Under the pieces are notes generated by a model. It saw only the letters and a list, made by a program, of their open reading frames with translations, had not been told where the DNA came from and did no database searches. From Bacteroidota bacterium (lineage in GTDB: Bacteria > Bacteroidota > Bacteroidia > Cytophagales > Cyclobacteriaceae): DNA of 64,000 bases. Below are positions 52,471 through 61,464 of the stretch, one piece after another (position 1 is the stretch's first letter; every line of letters begins with the position of its first letter). The stretch covers positions 124,001 through 188,000 of the forward strand of contig JACPVX010000029.1 in assembly GCA_016191555.1 (NCBI GenBank), in the 5' to 3' direction. A program made the translations under genes and the position numbers.

Positions 52471-52839
52471 ATGAATCGACTTGTTATTTTCTTCGTCACT
52501 ATTTTCTTACTGACCGGCTCAACTGCATTTAGCATTCGCGAAAAGACAGTTGTCTCTGTGCTTGATACAGATGATTCCTATGAATTACGTGCGCGCTTCC
52601 CGGAATCCAAAGTGAAAGAGTTAAAAAAGGCAATTGATAGTGCCTTTCAGCCGGATGTTCTCTTTGGAAATTCGATACGTGAATACGATGCGTTGCTGCT
52701 ATTAAAGGATGGTACTCTCTTTTCTTTGAAGCTATCAAATGATCGACTGGTGATTAAGCTTAACAAGAAGAAAAATAGCGAAGCTTCTCTGGAGCGAATG
52801 AAACGAGTTTTCTCAGCCGCTAAAATGGCTATCAAGTAA
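52471..52839 (+). CDS. Small exported protein of unknown function
   Basis: 122 residues with a signal peptide (IFFVTIFLLTGSTAFS). The remainder is basic with a beta-strand pattern (VVSVLDTDDSYELRARF, DALLLLKDGTLFSLKLSN). No family recognised. It converges with the next gene, 11 nt between the stops. Confidence 0.55.
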   Translation: MNRLVIFFVTIFLLTGSTAFSIREKTVVSVLDTDDSYELRARFPESKVKELKKAIDSAFQPDVLFGNSIREYDALLLLKDGTLFSLKLSNDRLVIKLNKKKNSEASLERMKRVFSAAKMAIK

Positions 52840-52850
52840 AATGATAATGA

Positions 52851-53342
52851 TTAGCGTGGGAATTGATCGATAGGCACCCGATCTAACACCGCCTTTAAGT
52901 CTTCTAACTGTACCTTATCGCCTGTCATGTTCAGGAAAAACCGGCCGCAAATTCCAATAAAAATTTGTGACTGATTGGTATGACGCAGATACGATTCCCA
53001 ACCCTCGCAGTTAGCAAAAGCTACTGAACGCAATACAACAGAGTCTGATTCTACCGGACGAACTTTATTCCACGTACTCATCGATTGCTTATACATAATT
53101 TCGGCATGTGCGAAATCAAACAATAACAGAGTAATGTATTTATCTTTTTTACGAAATTTTTTTTCGCAAAGTGTATAGGTAAGAGTTCCTATTTTAATAT
53201 GCCTTGTTTTAAATTCATCGGTAACCTTATATCCATCAATTTCGCTGGGCAAAAGTTTTAATATCTCTTCTGACTTTAATTCTGCCACTTGTGCATGGGC
53301 CGCGAAAGAGATAAAAAGGCTTAAAAACAGATTGTACTTCAT
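52851..53342 (-). CDS. Small exported protein of unknown function
   Basis: 163 residues from ATG 53342; an in-frame TTG five codons upstream is rejected because the signal peptide MKYNLFLSLFISFAAHAQ begins at the ATG. The mature part has a GYKVTDEFKTRHIKIGTLTY pattern and several Cys. Likely periplasmic, no family recognised. Confidence 0.6.
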   Translation of the reverse strand: MKYNLFLSLFISFAAHAQVAELKSEEILKLLPSEIDGYKVTDEFKTRHIKIGTLTYTLCEKKFRKKDKYITLLLFDFAHAEIMYKQSMSTWNKVRPVESDSVVLRSVAFANCEGWESYLRHTNQSQIFIGICGRFFLNMTGDKVQLEDLKAVLDRVPIDQFPR

Positions 53343-53481
53343 ATAAATTTTGTGCAAGCTACTGCCTTTTTCATCAAATTCTTCATTAAGAAAATGTGAA
53401 TGATTTGCATTTTTAAGAACCTCTTCTTTCTACGAAACATTCTATCGAAAGTTTTAAGTTCTAACGAATAAAGTAGTCGGA

Positions 53482-54792
53482 TTATTCAATCACTCTATCA
53501 TTCTCTTCTTGCGGAATACAAAAAGAAAATCGGCTACCGTGCCCAACATTAGATTGAAGTGATATATGACCATTCAATTGATCAACCATTTCCTTTACGA
53601 TAAACAATCCTAGTCCTGATCCGGTCGATTGATCTGTAGCACGAAAGAACATATCAAAAACTTTCTCTTGCTGATCGTTGGGTATGCCCGTTCCATTATC
53701 GGAAACGCTAATACATACCTTATCTGCTACACGTTCAACCATAATTTTAATCCAAGGATCAACTTGTTGATAGTTATGATATTTCACAGAATTAGAAACG
53801 AGATTGGTGAGAATGACGGACAGACTTCTGCGGTCAGTGGTGATAAAATCAATTTCGCTGAATTCGCGAATCAATTCAATTCGTGAAGCGCCCTCCATGT
53901 ACTTTAGCGCATCGGCTATTTCATTTACTAATTCGTGAATAGATACCTGCTCAATTGCCAATTGGCTTTTAGTGCTTCGCGAAAATTCCAGAATATCAAT
54001 AATAAAGCGGTCAAGTTTTGCAATGCGTTCATCTGCCAAAGAAAAGTAATATTTCAAATTTTCCGATTGGGCGTCCATGGCTGCCAGATTCATTAATCCT
54101 TTGATAGAATTAAGAGGTGCTCTCAAATCATGCGAAGCACTGTATAAAATACGATCTAACTTCTCATTAGTTTTTATCAACTGATTTTCACGCTTCAACA
54201 AAAAAACCTCGGCTCGATGATTTGAGTGAACAGAAAACAACAAGCAGATAGATAAGATGACAATGGCCGAACTGATGTTGATGATAGAGTTGAAAAGAGA
54301 TGATTGCTCAAGTAATCGAAACGAATTTCCCAGCGGTTGGTAATTGGTTATCTCCAATACAATTAAGGCCAGTAACGAGATCGAAACATAAACAATTGCC
54401 AGTTTCAATTCCCGATAAGGATGCGCCACTAATGCAATGCCCATCAGCGCAACAAACAAAATATTCACTGCACACTCACGAGGCACCCAAGCGGCCAGTA
54501 AAAAAAACACGAGATTAGTGGTGACGAAAAAAAAGGTCCGTGCCTGCCGATGCTTTTTCTTTTCATTGAGGTAGTAAGTATACCCAGTCACTAACATGGT
54601 AAAAATAACGACCCCTACGATTCCATAGTCACCGCGAAAAAGATCGGCTGTTAGGTGAATGAGCAACCCCACCATAGAAAGAACCAAAATCTGTGAAAAA
54701 ACGATGTTCTTTCTCAACTCATAGCTCAAAATCCCCTCGGTTGCACTCAACTTAGACCAATCGGTCGGTCGTAGAAAGCTCGTTAATTTCAT
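53482..54792 (-). CDS. Membrane sensor histidine kinase
   Basis: 436 residues. Six predicted helices (about 30-50, 57-75, 86-104, 108-125, 132-148 and 170-190) without an extracytoplasmic sensing loop. HisKA follows with SASHDLRAPLNSIKG, phosphorylated His about 221. The HATPase_c domain is complete: NLVSNSVKYHN (N box), VSDNGTGIP (G1 box), GSGLGLFIVKEM (G2). No receiver domain or response regulator is adjacent, so its partner lies elsewhere. It likely senses something within or near the membrane. Confidence 0.8.
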   Translation of the reverse strand: MKLTSFLRPTDWSKLSATEGILSYELRKNIVFSQILVLSMVGLLIHLTADLFRGDYGIVGVVIFTMLVTGYTYYLNEKKKHRQARTFFFVTTNLVFFLLAAWVPRECAVNILFVALMGIALVAHPYRELKLAIVYVSISLLALIVLEITNYQPLGNSFRLLEQSSLFNSIINISSAIVILSICLLFSVHSNHRAEVFLLKRENQLIKTNEKLDRILYSASHDLRAPLNSIKGLMNLAAMDAQSENLKYYFSLADERIAKLDRFIIDILEFSRSTKSQLAIEQVSIHELVNEIADALKYMEGASRIELIREFSEIDFITTDRRSLSVILTNLVSNSVKYHNYQQVDPWIKIMVERVADKVCISVSDNGTGIPNDQQEKVFDMFFRATDQSTGSGLGLFIVKEMVDQLNGHISLQSNVGHGSRFSFCIPQEENDRVIE

Positions 54793-54922
54793 GAGGAGGT
54801 TAGGGGTATCGTCTAAGAAAGTTACAAATTAAAATGGCATAATAAAAACAACCTTTGTCTTCTGGCTTATACACGTGTATCGGCAGTTTGCACGTATCTT
54901 AGCATTCTATTTACCACCCACT

Positions 54923-55336
54923 ATGCTCCTCTTGAAATGGTTTGCCTCATACATACTGACATCTATTGTGTTTTTCGCCATTGACATGGTATGGCTTGGC
55001 GTTCTGGCCAAGAATCTCTATCGCAAATATTTATTTGGCTTATTGGCCGATCAGGTAAACTGGAGTGCCGCCATTATTTTTTATCTATTGTTCATCGTTG
55101 GCATTTTTGTTTTTGTAATTCAACCTGCAGTGGAAAAAAACTCATTAGTTACTGCTTTATGGTTGGGAGCTTTCTTCGGTATCATTACCTATGCCACCTA
55201 CGATCTTACGAATCTGGCCACTTTAAAAAATTGGCCTCTGCCTATCGTTTTCATTGATATCGCTTGGGGCGCGGTGCTCACTTCATTGGTAAGCATGGCC
55301 GGTTATGGCATTCATAAATGGATCTTTCGTAGCTGA
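54923..55336 (+). CDS. DUF2177 membrane protein
   Basis: 137 residues from ATG 54923; upstream in-frame codons to 54875 lack a good start. Four transmembrane helices with WLGVLAKNLYRKYL near 24-37, AAIIFYLLFIVGIFVFV and LTNLATLKNWPLPI patterns characteristic of DUF2177, a small integral membrane family of unknown function. The next gene begins 14 nt downstream. Confidence 0.7.
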   Translation: MLLLKWFASYILTSIVFFAIDMVWLGVLAKNLYRKYLFGLLADQVNWSAAIIFYLLFIVGIFVFVIQPAVEKNSLVTALWLGAFFGIITYATYDLTNLATLKNWPLPIVFIDIAWGAVLTSLVSMAGYGIHKWIFRS

Positions 55337-55350
55337 GATTTCGTGTTGTC

Positions 55351-56400
55351 ATGTTTGCTGAAGCGAAGTCGCCAACACACATCACGGCATCTCAGTTAGA
55401 TGGCTATCTGGAACGCGGATGGTTTCGCATGGGCCAAACCATATTCACCACGCAGTTTATTCACTTCCAAGCAGAAATGTATAACACCGTATGGCTGCGG
55501 GTAGCTCTTCATTCGTATGACGGAGATAGCACTCAAGCAAAACTATTCAAACAAAACGCTAAGTTCAACACACTCATTCGGCCTGCCTCTATCACTACAG
55601 AAAAGGAAAATCTTTATTCGCGTTATCGTGCTTCATTATCGTTTCAGCCATCGGAGTCGTTGCGTCAGCTACTTCATGGAACGAGTGAAGAAATATCTGT
55701 ATACAGTACTCATGAAGTTGCCGTCTACGATGGGGCTCAACTGATTGCTATTGGCTATTTTGATTTAGGTAAAAACAGTGCGGCCGGAATTGTCTCTGTG
55801 TATGATCCAACTTATAAAAAATACAGCCTGGGGAAATATCTGATTTATAAAAAAATGGAGTACTGCAAATCGCTCGACATGAGTCATTACTACCCGGGAT
55901 ACTTTGTGCCAGGCTATTCATTCTTTAATTACAAACTTAGCATTGCCTCAGATTCGTTGGAGTTCTTCGAACTACAAAACCAACGGTGGCTCCCGATTCA
56001 CCAATTCGAACCGACACATGCACCGATTGACGTGATGACACAAAGACTGACAGACGTAAAAACAAATCTTGATCAGTTACAACAACCCACTGTCTTGGTG
56101 AACTATGAATTCTTTGATGCTAACTTAATTCCAGACTTGCGTACTGCCGATCTGTTCGACTATCCGGTGTTTCTTTACTCAAACTCCATACACGATAACG
56201 GAATTTATCTGGTGGTCGTTTTTAATATCTATGAAGCACGCTATAATTTGTTGGCTTGTATGGGGGTGTGGCAACCGCAGAGCAATAACACAAATTCTTC
56301 GTTTTTCTCAGAGTGCATTTTGAAAGTCCTTCAACCGGTTTACACCACTATTTCTGCTACCGAGGCAGCGATTGCTCTTTTTACAATGGTGACGAAGTGA
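55351..56400 (+). CDS. Arginyl/leucyl-tRNA-protein transferase relative without the N-terminal Cys motif
   Basis: 349 residues. The C-terminal half has the hallmark of ATE/Bpt transferases: SVYDPTYKKYSLGKYLIYKK, EYCKSLDMSHYYPGYFVPGY, a GNAT-like acyl-transfer fold. These enzymes move an amino acid from tRNA to protein N-termini in the N-degron pathway. The N-terminal half keeps the ERGWFRMGQTIF part, but there is no Cys in the first 170 residues, where the classic CxxC/CC metal-binding motif would be. Soluble. The unusual start suggests a modified metal-free variant or a different acceptor. Confidence 0.7.
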   Translation: MFAEAKSPTHITASQLDGYLERGWFRMGQTIFTTQFIHFQAEMYNTVWLRVALHSYDGDSTQAKLFKQNAKFNTLIRPASITTEKENLYSRYRASLSFQPSESLRQLLHGTSEEISVYSTHEVAVYDGAQLIAIGYFDLGKNSAAGIVSVYDPTYKKYSLGKYLIYKKMEYCKSLDMSHYYPGYFVPGYSFFNYKLSIASDSLEFFELQNQRWLPIHQFEPTHAPIDVMTQRLTDVKTNLDQLQQPTVLVNYEFFDANLIPDLRTADLFDYPVFLYSNSIHDNGIYLVVVFNIYEARYNLLACMGVWQPQSNNTNSSFFSECILKVLQPVYTTISATEAAIALFTMVTK

Positions 56401-56478
56401 TTTTCAAATAAGAATTCATCTGTTCAATAAATTAAGTTATTTTAGATGGGCAATTGTTTTCTAAACGTCAATTAACCT

Positions 56479-56973
56479 ATGAAAGATCAACGTGTTTCAT
56501 TCATACAGAAGTTATTTCCTTTTTTGAACAAAATCGAAATAGCTTGCTGGCTCGGGTTAATCATTGGATTTGTCGCTCAATATTTAAACTACCCTTCACA
56601 AAGTTTACAGGTCGTTTCATTGATTGGCTTGAGCATCGTATTTTTTCTAGGCGCTTATCAGCCAAGTAACATCGTTCAAGAGGAAGGTGAAAAATGGGGC
56701 ATGCCCGAGTTATTTCAACTCATGATTGTACCCAAAGTACTCGGTATTGGCATGGCCGTAGCTTGTCTTGGTATAGTGTTTAAAATCATAGATAATAATC
56801 CAAAGGGATCTGCTCAAATGTTATTGTTAGGCGGAGGCACATGTGCCATCGCAATTACTATTGCACTCGTTGGGGTACTCACAAAGGTAAAACACGTTCA
56901 ATCGGTAGTTCCTAAACTGTACAGAGCAGTACCCATTGCTGCAGCTGCACTTTATCTCTTCAGCACGATTTAA
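56479..56973 (+). CDS. Four-helix membrane protein of unknown function
   Basis: 164 residues with four hydrophobic stretches (about 22-39, 46-62, 85-104, 116-137) and a weaker fifth at the C-terminus. The loop between the second and third helix is polar (QEEGEKWGMPEL). No family recognised. It is 9 nt from the next gene and may share its transcript. Confidence 0.6.
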   Translation: MKDQRVSFIQKLFPFLNKIEIACWLGLIIGFVAQYLNYPSQSLQVVSLIGLSIVFFLGAYQPSNIVQEEGEKWGMPELFQLMIVPKVLGIGMAVACLGIVFKIIDNNPKGSAQMLLLGGGTCAIAITIALVGVLTKVKHVQSVVPKLYRAVPIAAAALYLFSTI

Positions 56974-56981
56974 AAAATTCT

Positions 56982-58193
56982 ATGAAGCTACTCATCTCTT
57001 TATTGCTGCTGTGTCCACTCGCTTTGTTTGCACAGAATAGCAAACCACAGGCATTCATTTACGCTAATTTAATCAATGGAAAAGAAAACAAAGTTTATCC
57101 GAATGCGATTGTATTTGTGAAGGCTGGAAAAATTGAACGGATAGGAAAAGCAGGCGATGACACTTCCGGATATGAATTGATTGATTGTGAAGGGTATTAC
57201 TTGCTACCCGGATTAATTGACGCTCACTCTCATTTAGATAATCTCGCTTCCGCGAAACGTGCTTTAGAAACGGGTGTCACCACGGTGCGCACGGCAGGAG
57301 TTGCGGCCTTTCAGGATGTGGCATTGATGGAACTCAGTAAATCGGGGCGAATTGCCGGACCCGATGTTGTACCTGCCGGAGTTTATGTATCACCGAACTT
57401 AGAAGAAACAATTCTTGCTGATGTGCGATTAGGTTCGCTAATCAATGGAGTACGCACCGATGAAGAATTAAAATTATTGGTCAACGTAAATATTGACAGA
57501 GGCGCTAAGGTGATCAAAACACGTGGCACCGAACGTGCCGGTCGCCCGGAAACGGATCCACGCGAACAAGTATATACCGAACAACAAATTCGAGTGATCG
57601 TTCAAGAGGCTGCTAAGCGCAATGTGCCAGTAATGATTCACGCACACGGAGACGAAGGCGCGCGAGCAGCCGTTTTAGCCGGAGCTAAAAGTATTGAGCA
57701 CGGCACTTTCTTGTCGGATGAAACACTGCAACTGATGAAAGAGCGGGAGACATTTCTGGTTCCCACCTTCATCACGTTAGAAGATTTAACTCAACCCGGT
57801 GGCGATTATGTGGGGCCGGTGTTGGAGTTGCGAGGAAAATTTATGATGCCACAAGCTGAAAAAGTTTTTAAGAAAGCGCACGCGTTGGGTGTAAAAATTG
57901 CCACCGGTGCTGACAATGGCTATACTGCCAATACAACGAGTCGTATTTCATTGGAGTGTGCACACTTTGTTCGCATGGGTATGTCGCCTTATGAAGCTGT
58001 ACAATCTGCTACAGTGCGCAGCGCTGAGTTGCTGGGCTTATCAACTACCGGTCAGATTGAAAAAGGATTTGATGCAGATTTCATTCTCGTGCCCGGCAAT
58101 CCACTGGACGAGATTCGGTTTTTACAAGATGTGTTGCTAGTGGTAAGCAACGGACGCATCGCGTTAAAACGAATTCCATTCGGAAAAAAATAA
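56982..58193 (+). CDS. Exported amidohydrolase (imidazolonepropionase-like)
   Basis: 403 residues with a signal peptide ending at LFAQ. The metal motif GLIDAHSHLDN near 72-82 gives HxH; later ligands are a Lys in KVIKTRG, His in MIHAHGDEG near 216 and EHGTFLSDE near 237, and an Asp in TGADNGY near 306, all in amidohydrolase order. Export to the periplasm is typical for the Bacteroidota proteins of this type, which may act on dipeptides or cyclic amides. The substrate is unknown. The stop is 1 nt from the convergent gene. Confidence 0.75.
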   Translation: MKLLISLLLLCPLALFAQNSKPQAFIYANLINGKENKVYPNAIVFVKAGKIERIGKAGDDTSGYELIDCEGYYLLPGLIDAHSHLDNLASAKRALETGVTTVRTAGVAAFQDVALMELSKSGRIAGPDVVPAGVYVSPNLEETILADVRLGSLINGVRTDEELKLLVNVNIDRGAKVIKTRGTERAGRPETDPREQVYTEQQIRVIVQEAAKRNVPVMIHAHGDEGARAAVLAGAKSIEHGTFLSDETLQLMKERETFLVPTFITLEDLTQPGGDYVGPVLELRGKFMMPQAEKVFKKAHALGVKIATGADNGYTANTTSRISLECAHFVRMGMSPYEAVQSATVRSAELLGLSTTGQIEKGFDADFILVPGNPLDEIRFLQDVLLVVSNGRIALKRIPFGKK

Positions 58194-58194
58194 C

Positions 58195-58929
58195 TTACTC
58201 CGTTCCTTTGTGCTTGAAATCAAAAATATATTCTTTGTTTTCAATAGGCACAATCATTCGCAAATAGCGCAGCCCTTCGCCTACCGGCAAAAATATTTTA
58301 CCGCGCTTCCGCTGACAGGCTTCAATTTTTCCTTCCGTAAAGATTTCGTTCGTAAGAAAGTAACTGTCTTCTTGCGCTTGTTGCGTAGATTTTTGTGCAA
58401 TGTCGGTAGCAGTTAGTGCTATCGACACAAGCGCATCGCGGGTGGCTGCACGCACCACCTCCTTTTCGGTGACATGGCTGCGCGAGCGATCTTTTGCGTC
58501 TTTGGCCTCATCGTACACCATCATGCCTACGCTAACCAAAGCAAAAACAGTGGCCACGGTTGCCCTGCTTCGTTCTTTCTGCTCATAGAGTTCTTTAACC
58601 TCTATGGGTTTGCGCACAAATTGCTTTCGCTTCAGGCGCTTATACTTCTCGCCCTCTTCGGTCAGCTCTCGTCTGGGAAAGCGTTGATCGGAAAAATAAA
58701 ATGAGATTTGCTGGGGCGATAAGTAAATTGCTTCTGATCCTTGATTGTCAATCTCTAGATCAAAAACATAGTGCTGATACTTATTTTCGAGATGCTGCAG
58801 GTAAATCTTAACATCAGGTTCTTCCAGTCGAGCGCGCAGTATGGGTGTAGTTGATGAATGTGGAAGGGGGACATACGATGTGCAAGCCGCTAGGTGCAAC
58901 ATCAAAGCGATATAGATGTATTTTTGCAT
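58195..58929 (-). CDS. Lipoprotein of unknown function
   Basis: 244 residues. The lipoprotein signal ends at LAAC, Cys 16. The first half is strand-rich (VKIYLQHLENKYQHYVFDLEI), a segment near 116-160 contains a hydrophobic stretch (ATVATVFALVSVGMMVYDE), and the end has IVPIENKEYIFDFKHKG. Perhaps a beta-sandwich envelope protein. No family recognised. Confidence 0.6.
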   Translation of the reverse strand: MQKYIYIALMLHLAACTSYVPLPHSSTTPILRARLEEPDVKIYLQHLENKYQHYVFDLEIDNQGSEAIYLSPQQISFYFSDQRFPRRELTEEGEKYKRLKRKQFVRKPIEVKELYEQKERSRATVATVFALVSVGMMVYDEAKDAKDRSRSHVTEKEVVRAATRDALVSIALTATDIAQKSTQQAQEDSYFLTNEIFTEGKIEACQRKRGKIFLPVGEGLRYLRMIVPIENKEYIFDFKHKGTE

Positions 58930-59119
58930 GCCTTACTATCAAACAAAGATCATGCAAAACTAATGGGCGGTAAATCAAAAATTACCGACATTACGTTCAA
59001 TTCATAAATTCAAAATAGTAGGATAACATTTCTTGCATGAAATTATCATTTAAGTTCCTTGCCGTCAATAGAATAATCAGTCCGGCAATTCCGTTACATA
59101 CATTTAAAAATAATAGCAG

Positions 59120-59836
59120 ATGAGACAACTGCTTCCGCTAATCTTAGTGCTTGCCTGCTTGAGTGGCCATGCCCAAGAAAAAAGAGACAGTAAAGTACCT
59201 CTCTTTGTTTCGCATCTCAGCAAGGAAAATGCAGCTGTAACCAGACGCAAGGGCGCTCCGAATCATTTTTTCTTAACACGATTGGTGTGCTTTAATCGAA
59301 AATGCCGGGCTTTTATCGGATGGCGCGATGAGCAACGCAGCAGACGATACGATTACAACAAGGCAAGTAAATTCAATAGCAAAAGAACACCATCGATCGA
59401 TACCATTCGGGTGAAGCAAGATAAACCAATTGCTAAAATGCCGCCTAAAGAAAAGCCAAAGGCCACACCACCGCCCGCAGCGTCTGACAGTATCATTGTT
59501 TTAGGAGAAGTACTTTTCGAAACAAATAGCTACCATTTGCGCGAAGAGATTTACACCACGCTCGATTCAATTGCTGTCTTTTTAAAAAAGGAATCGAAGG
59601 CTACGGCATCCATCTCTGGCCATACCGATAACACCGGTAAAGAAGATTTTAACCTGGAACTTTCTTCGCAACGCGCAGAAGCAGTGGCCGAATATTTATT
59701 AGACCGTGGCATCAATCCAGAGCGTGTAACGTTCATCGGCTTTGGGAGCTCCATACCTATACAACCAAACGACACTCCCGAAGGAAGACGAAAAAACAGG
59801 CGCGTGGAAATTTTGATCAAACGAAAAAACAACTGA
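59120..59836 (+). CDS. OmpA-family protein
   Basis: 238 residues with a signal peptide ending at GHAQ. A basic linker (RSRRYDYNKASKFNSKR, then Pro/Lys-rich KEKPKATPPPA) leads to a C-terminal OmpA/MotB domain at about 125-235: VLFETNSYHLREE, ISGHTDNTGKEDFN, LSSQRAEAVAEYL, GFGSSIPI and the GRRKNRRVEI signature. Such domains bind peptidoglycan. Unlike OmpA there is no barrel, so the protein is probably periplasmic. Two nucleotides separate its stop from the acyltransferase start. Confidence 0.75.
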   Translation: MRQLLPLILVLACLSGHAQEKRDSKVPLFVSHLSKENAAVTRRKGAPNHFFLTRLVCFNRKCRAFIGWRDEQRSRRYDYNKASKFNSKRTPSIDTIRVKQDKPIAKMPPKEKPKATPPPAASDSIIVLGEVLFETNSYHLREEIYTTLDSIAVFLKKESKATASISGHTDNTGKEDFNLELSSQRAEAVAEYLLDRGINPERVTFIGFGSSIPIQPNDTPEGRRKNRRVEILIKRKNN

Positions 59837-59838
59837 AA

Positions 59839-60957
59839 GTGAATTCATTCGTCAGTCAAAAGTTTAAGTTCTGGTCGTTTGTATCGATGGTGCTGCTCGT
59901 GTTCGTGCATGGGTACAACCTGAACGATCGATATCTTCAACCTTGGACAGTTCCACACGAATCACTTTCAATCACTTCGTTTATTGAGTATTGGCTGGCC
60001 AATGGTTTGTTTCGGTTTCGCATTCCCATGTTGTTCATTATCTCGGGCTACCTCTATGCAGCACACGATACTACTCCTAACAAAGAAAGAATTGGGAAGC
60101 GGTTTAAATCGTTGCTCGTGCCTTACTTTATATGGAGTGCGATCGCATTATTGCTCTGCTTTGCTTTTGAATTTAGTCCAATAGGAAAGCGAATGCTCGA
60201 GCAAACACACATGTTGCAGATTGATGAGCAGCGAATATTTCTGCACGAGTATCATTGGTATGAAGTAATTGGCCGTTGGTTGTTCTTTCCGGTGGCTTAT
60301 CAATTGTGGTTTATTCGTGTGTTGTTCATTTATAACCTAGCTTATCCGGCTATTCGCTGGTGTGTGTTGCACGCTTACGCGCGATGGATTTTTTTCACCC
60401 TGGCGTTTTTGTTTTGGCTATCCACGGAAGGTTGGATTGTAGTTGAAGGAGAAGGGTTGCTGTTCTTTTCGTTGGGAGTTTGGATTCAAAAAACCAATTT
60501 CTCTATTGAAACACCAGCTAAATATCTGAAGCCTCTTTATTGGAGTGTGGTGTTTGTAGCATTTTCTTTACTTAAAACATGGCTGGCGTTTGAAGGCGAA
60601 TCTTTGATTGGCGGAGCTGTTTATCCTGTGATCACATTGCTTCACAAATTCGTGATCGTCAGCGGGCTGATCACCTGCTGGTTTGGACTGGATCGTTTGG
60701 TACGTGTGTTCATGAATCAAAAATGGTTTGTGTGGCTCACCGCATTTTCGTTCATCATTTACGCCCTTCATGCACCTTGGGTCGCCATCTTTATTGATGC
60801 TATGTTTGAATGGCTGCAATTTACTACGGGCTATCGCATGATCACGTTTGTGCTATTGCCGCTTCTCGTTATCAGCATTTGCATTTTGATTGGAGCAGCC
60901 CTTCGAAGAATAAGTCCGGCCACTTATCAATTCCTTACGGGAGGGCGCGGCATGTAA
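59839..60957 (+). CDS. Membrane acyltransferase (Acyl_transf_3 family)
   Basis: 372 residues from a GTG start 2 nt after the OmpA-family stop. About ten transmembrane helices. Features of the family include VFVHGYNL early in the protein, RFRIPMLFIISGYLYA near 54-69 (the conserved Arg and small residues) and FIIYALHAPW near 310. These enzymes O-acetylate or acylate surface polysaccharides or lipids. The acceptor is not predictable. Tight coupling to the peptidoglycan-binding protein hints at cell-wall or envelope modification, by inference. Confidence 0.7.
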   Translation: MNSFVSQKFKFWSFVSMVLLVFVHGYNLNDRYLQPWTVPHESLSITSFIEYWLANGLFRFRIPMLFIISGYLYAAHDTTPNKERIGKRFKSLLVPYFIWSAIALLLCFAFEFSPIGKRMLEQTHMLQIDEQRIFLHEYHWYEVIGRWLFFPVAYQLWFIRVLFIYNLAYPAIRWCVLHAYARWIFFTLAFLFWLSTEGWIVVEGEGLLFFSLGVWIQKTNFSIETPAKYLKPLYWSVVFVAFSLLKTWLAFEGESLIGGAVYPVITLLHKFVIVSGLITCWFGLDRLVRVFMNQKWFVWLTAFSFIIYALHAPWVAIFIDAMFEWLQFTTGYRMITFVLLPLLVISICILIGAALRRISPATYQFLTGGRGM

Positions 60958-61005
60958 TCATTCGCAACGTACATTTGTGTCATTCAAACCAAAAGTGATT
61001 AAGTC

Positions 61006-61413
61006 GTGAGCCCTTCTTTATCGAACTACTATTCTGAATTTGTTTTCACCTCTTCGCGCAGCAGCGGGCCGGGTGGCCAAAACGTAAACAAGGTCAACAC
61101 CAAAGTCACACTTTCGTGGAATATCCATGAATCGGCATTGTCGGAGGATGAGAAGAATGTGATCCTCGAAAAACTGGCATCCATCATTACCAAAGAGGGT
61201 GTATTAATGATCACTTCGCAAGAGAAGCGATCGCAATTGCAGAACAAAGAAGAGGCAGTAAAAAAGCTGGAAAAGCTATTGGTGAAAGCCTTTACCAAGA
61301 AAAAAGTGCGCAAGCCCTCCAAGCCCAGCAAGGCCGCTAAGCAAAAACGAATCCTCGAAAAAAAGAAGGCAGGCGAAAAGAAGAAATGGCGTCAGAAGGG
61401 ATTTGATGAATAG
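61006..61413 (+). CDS. arfB: Peptidyl-tRNA hydrolase ArfB (ICT1-like)
   Basis: 135 residues, the usual size. The GGQ motif lies at 23-25 in RSSGPGGQNVNKVNTKV, which hydrolyses peptidyl-tRNA on stalled ribosomes. The basic C-terminal tail (KAAKQKRILEKKKAGEKKKW) inserts into the mRNA channel in ArfB of other species, so this is stop-codon-independent ribosome rescue rather than a canonical release factor. Soluble. Confidence 0.85.
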   Translation: MSPSLSNYYSEFVFTSSRSSGPGGQNVNKVNTKVTLSWNIHESALSEDEKNVILEKLASIITKEGVLMITSQEKRSQLQNKEEAVKKLEKLLVKAFTKKKVRKPSKPSKAAKQKRILEKKKAGEKKKWRQKGFDE

Positions 61414-61417
61414 CCCG

Positions 61418-61448
61418 TTTGTTGGTATAGCTAGCTGCCCTATATTTG
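61418..61448 (+). promoter_or_regulatory. Near-consensus Bacteroidota promoter
   Basis: TTTG at 61418-61421, exactly 19 bp, then TATATTTG at 61441-61448. ATG 61465 follows 16 nt later. Best example of the phylum's vegetative promoter in the window. Confidence 0.75.
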
Positions 61449-61464
61449 CGCAAATTTTTCATCT

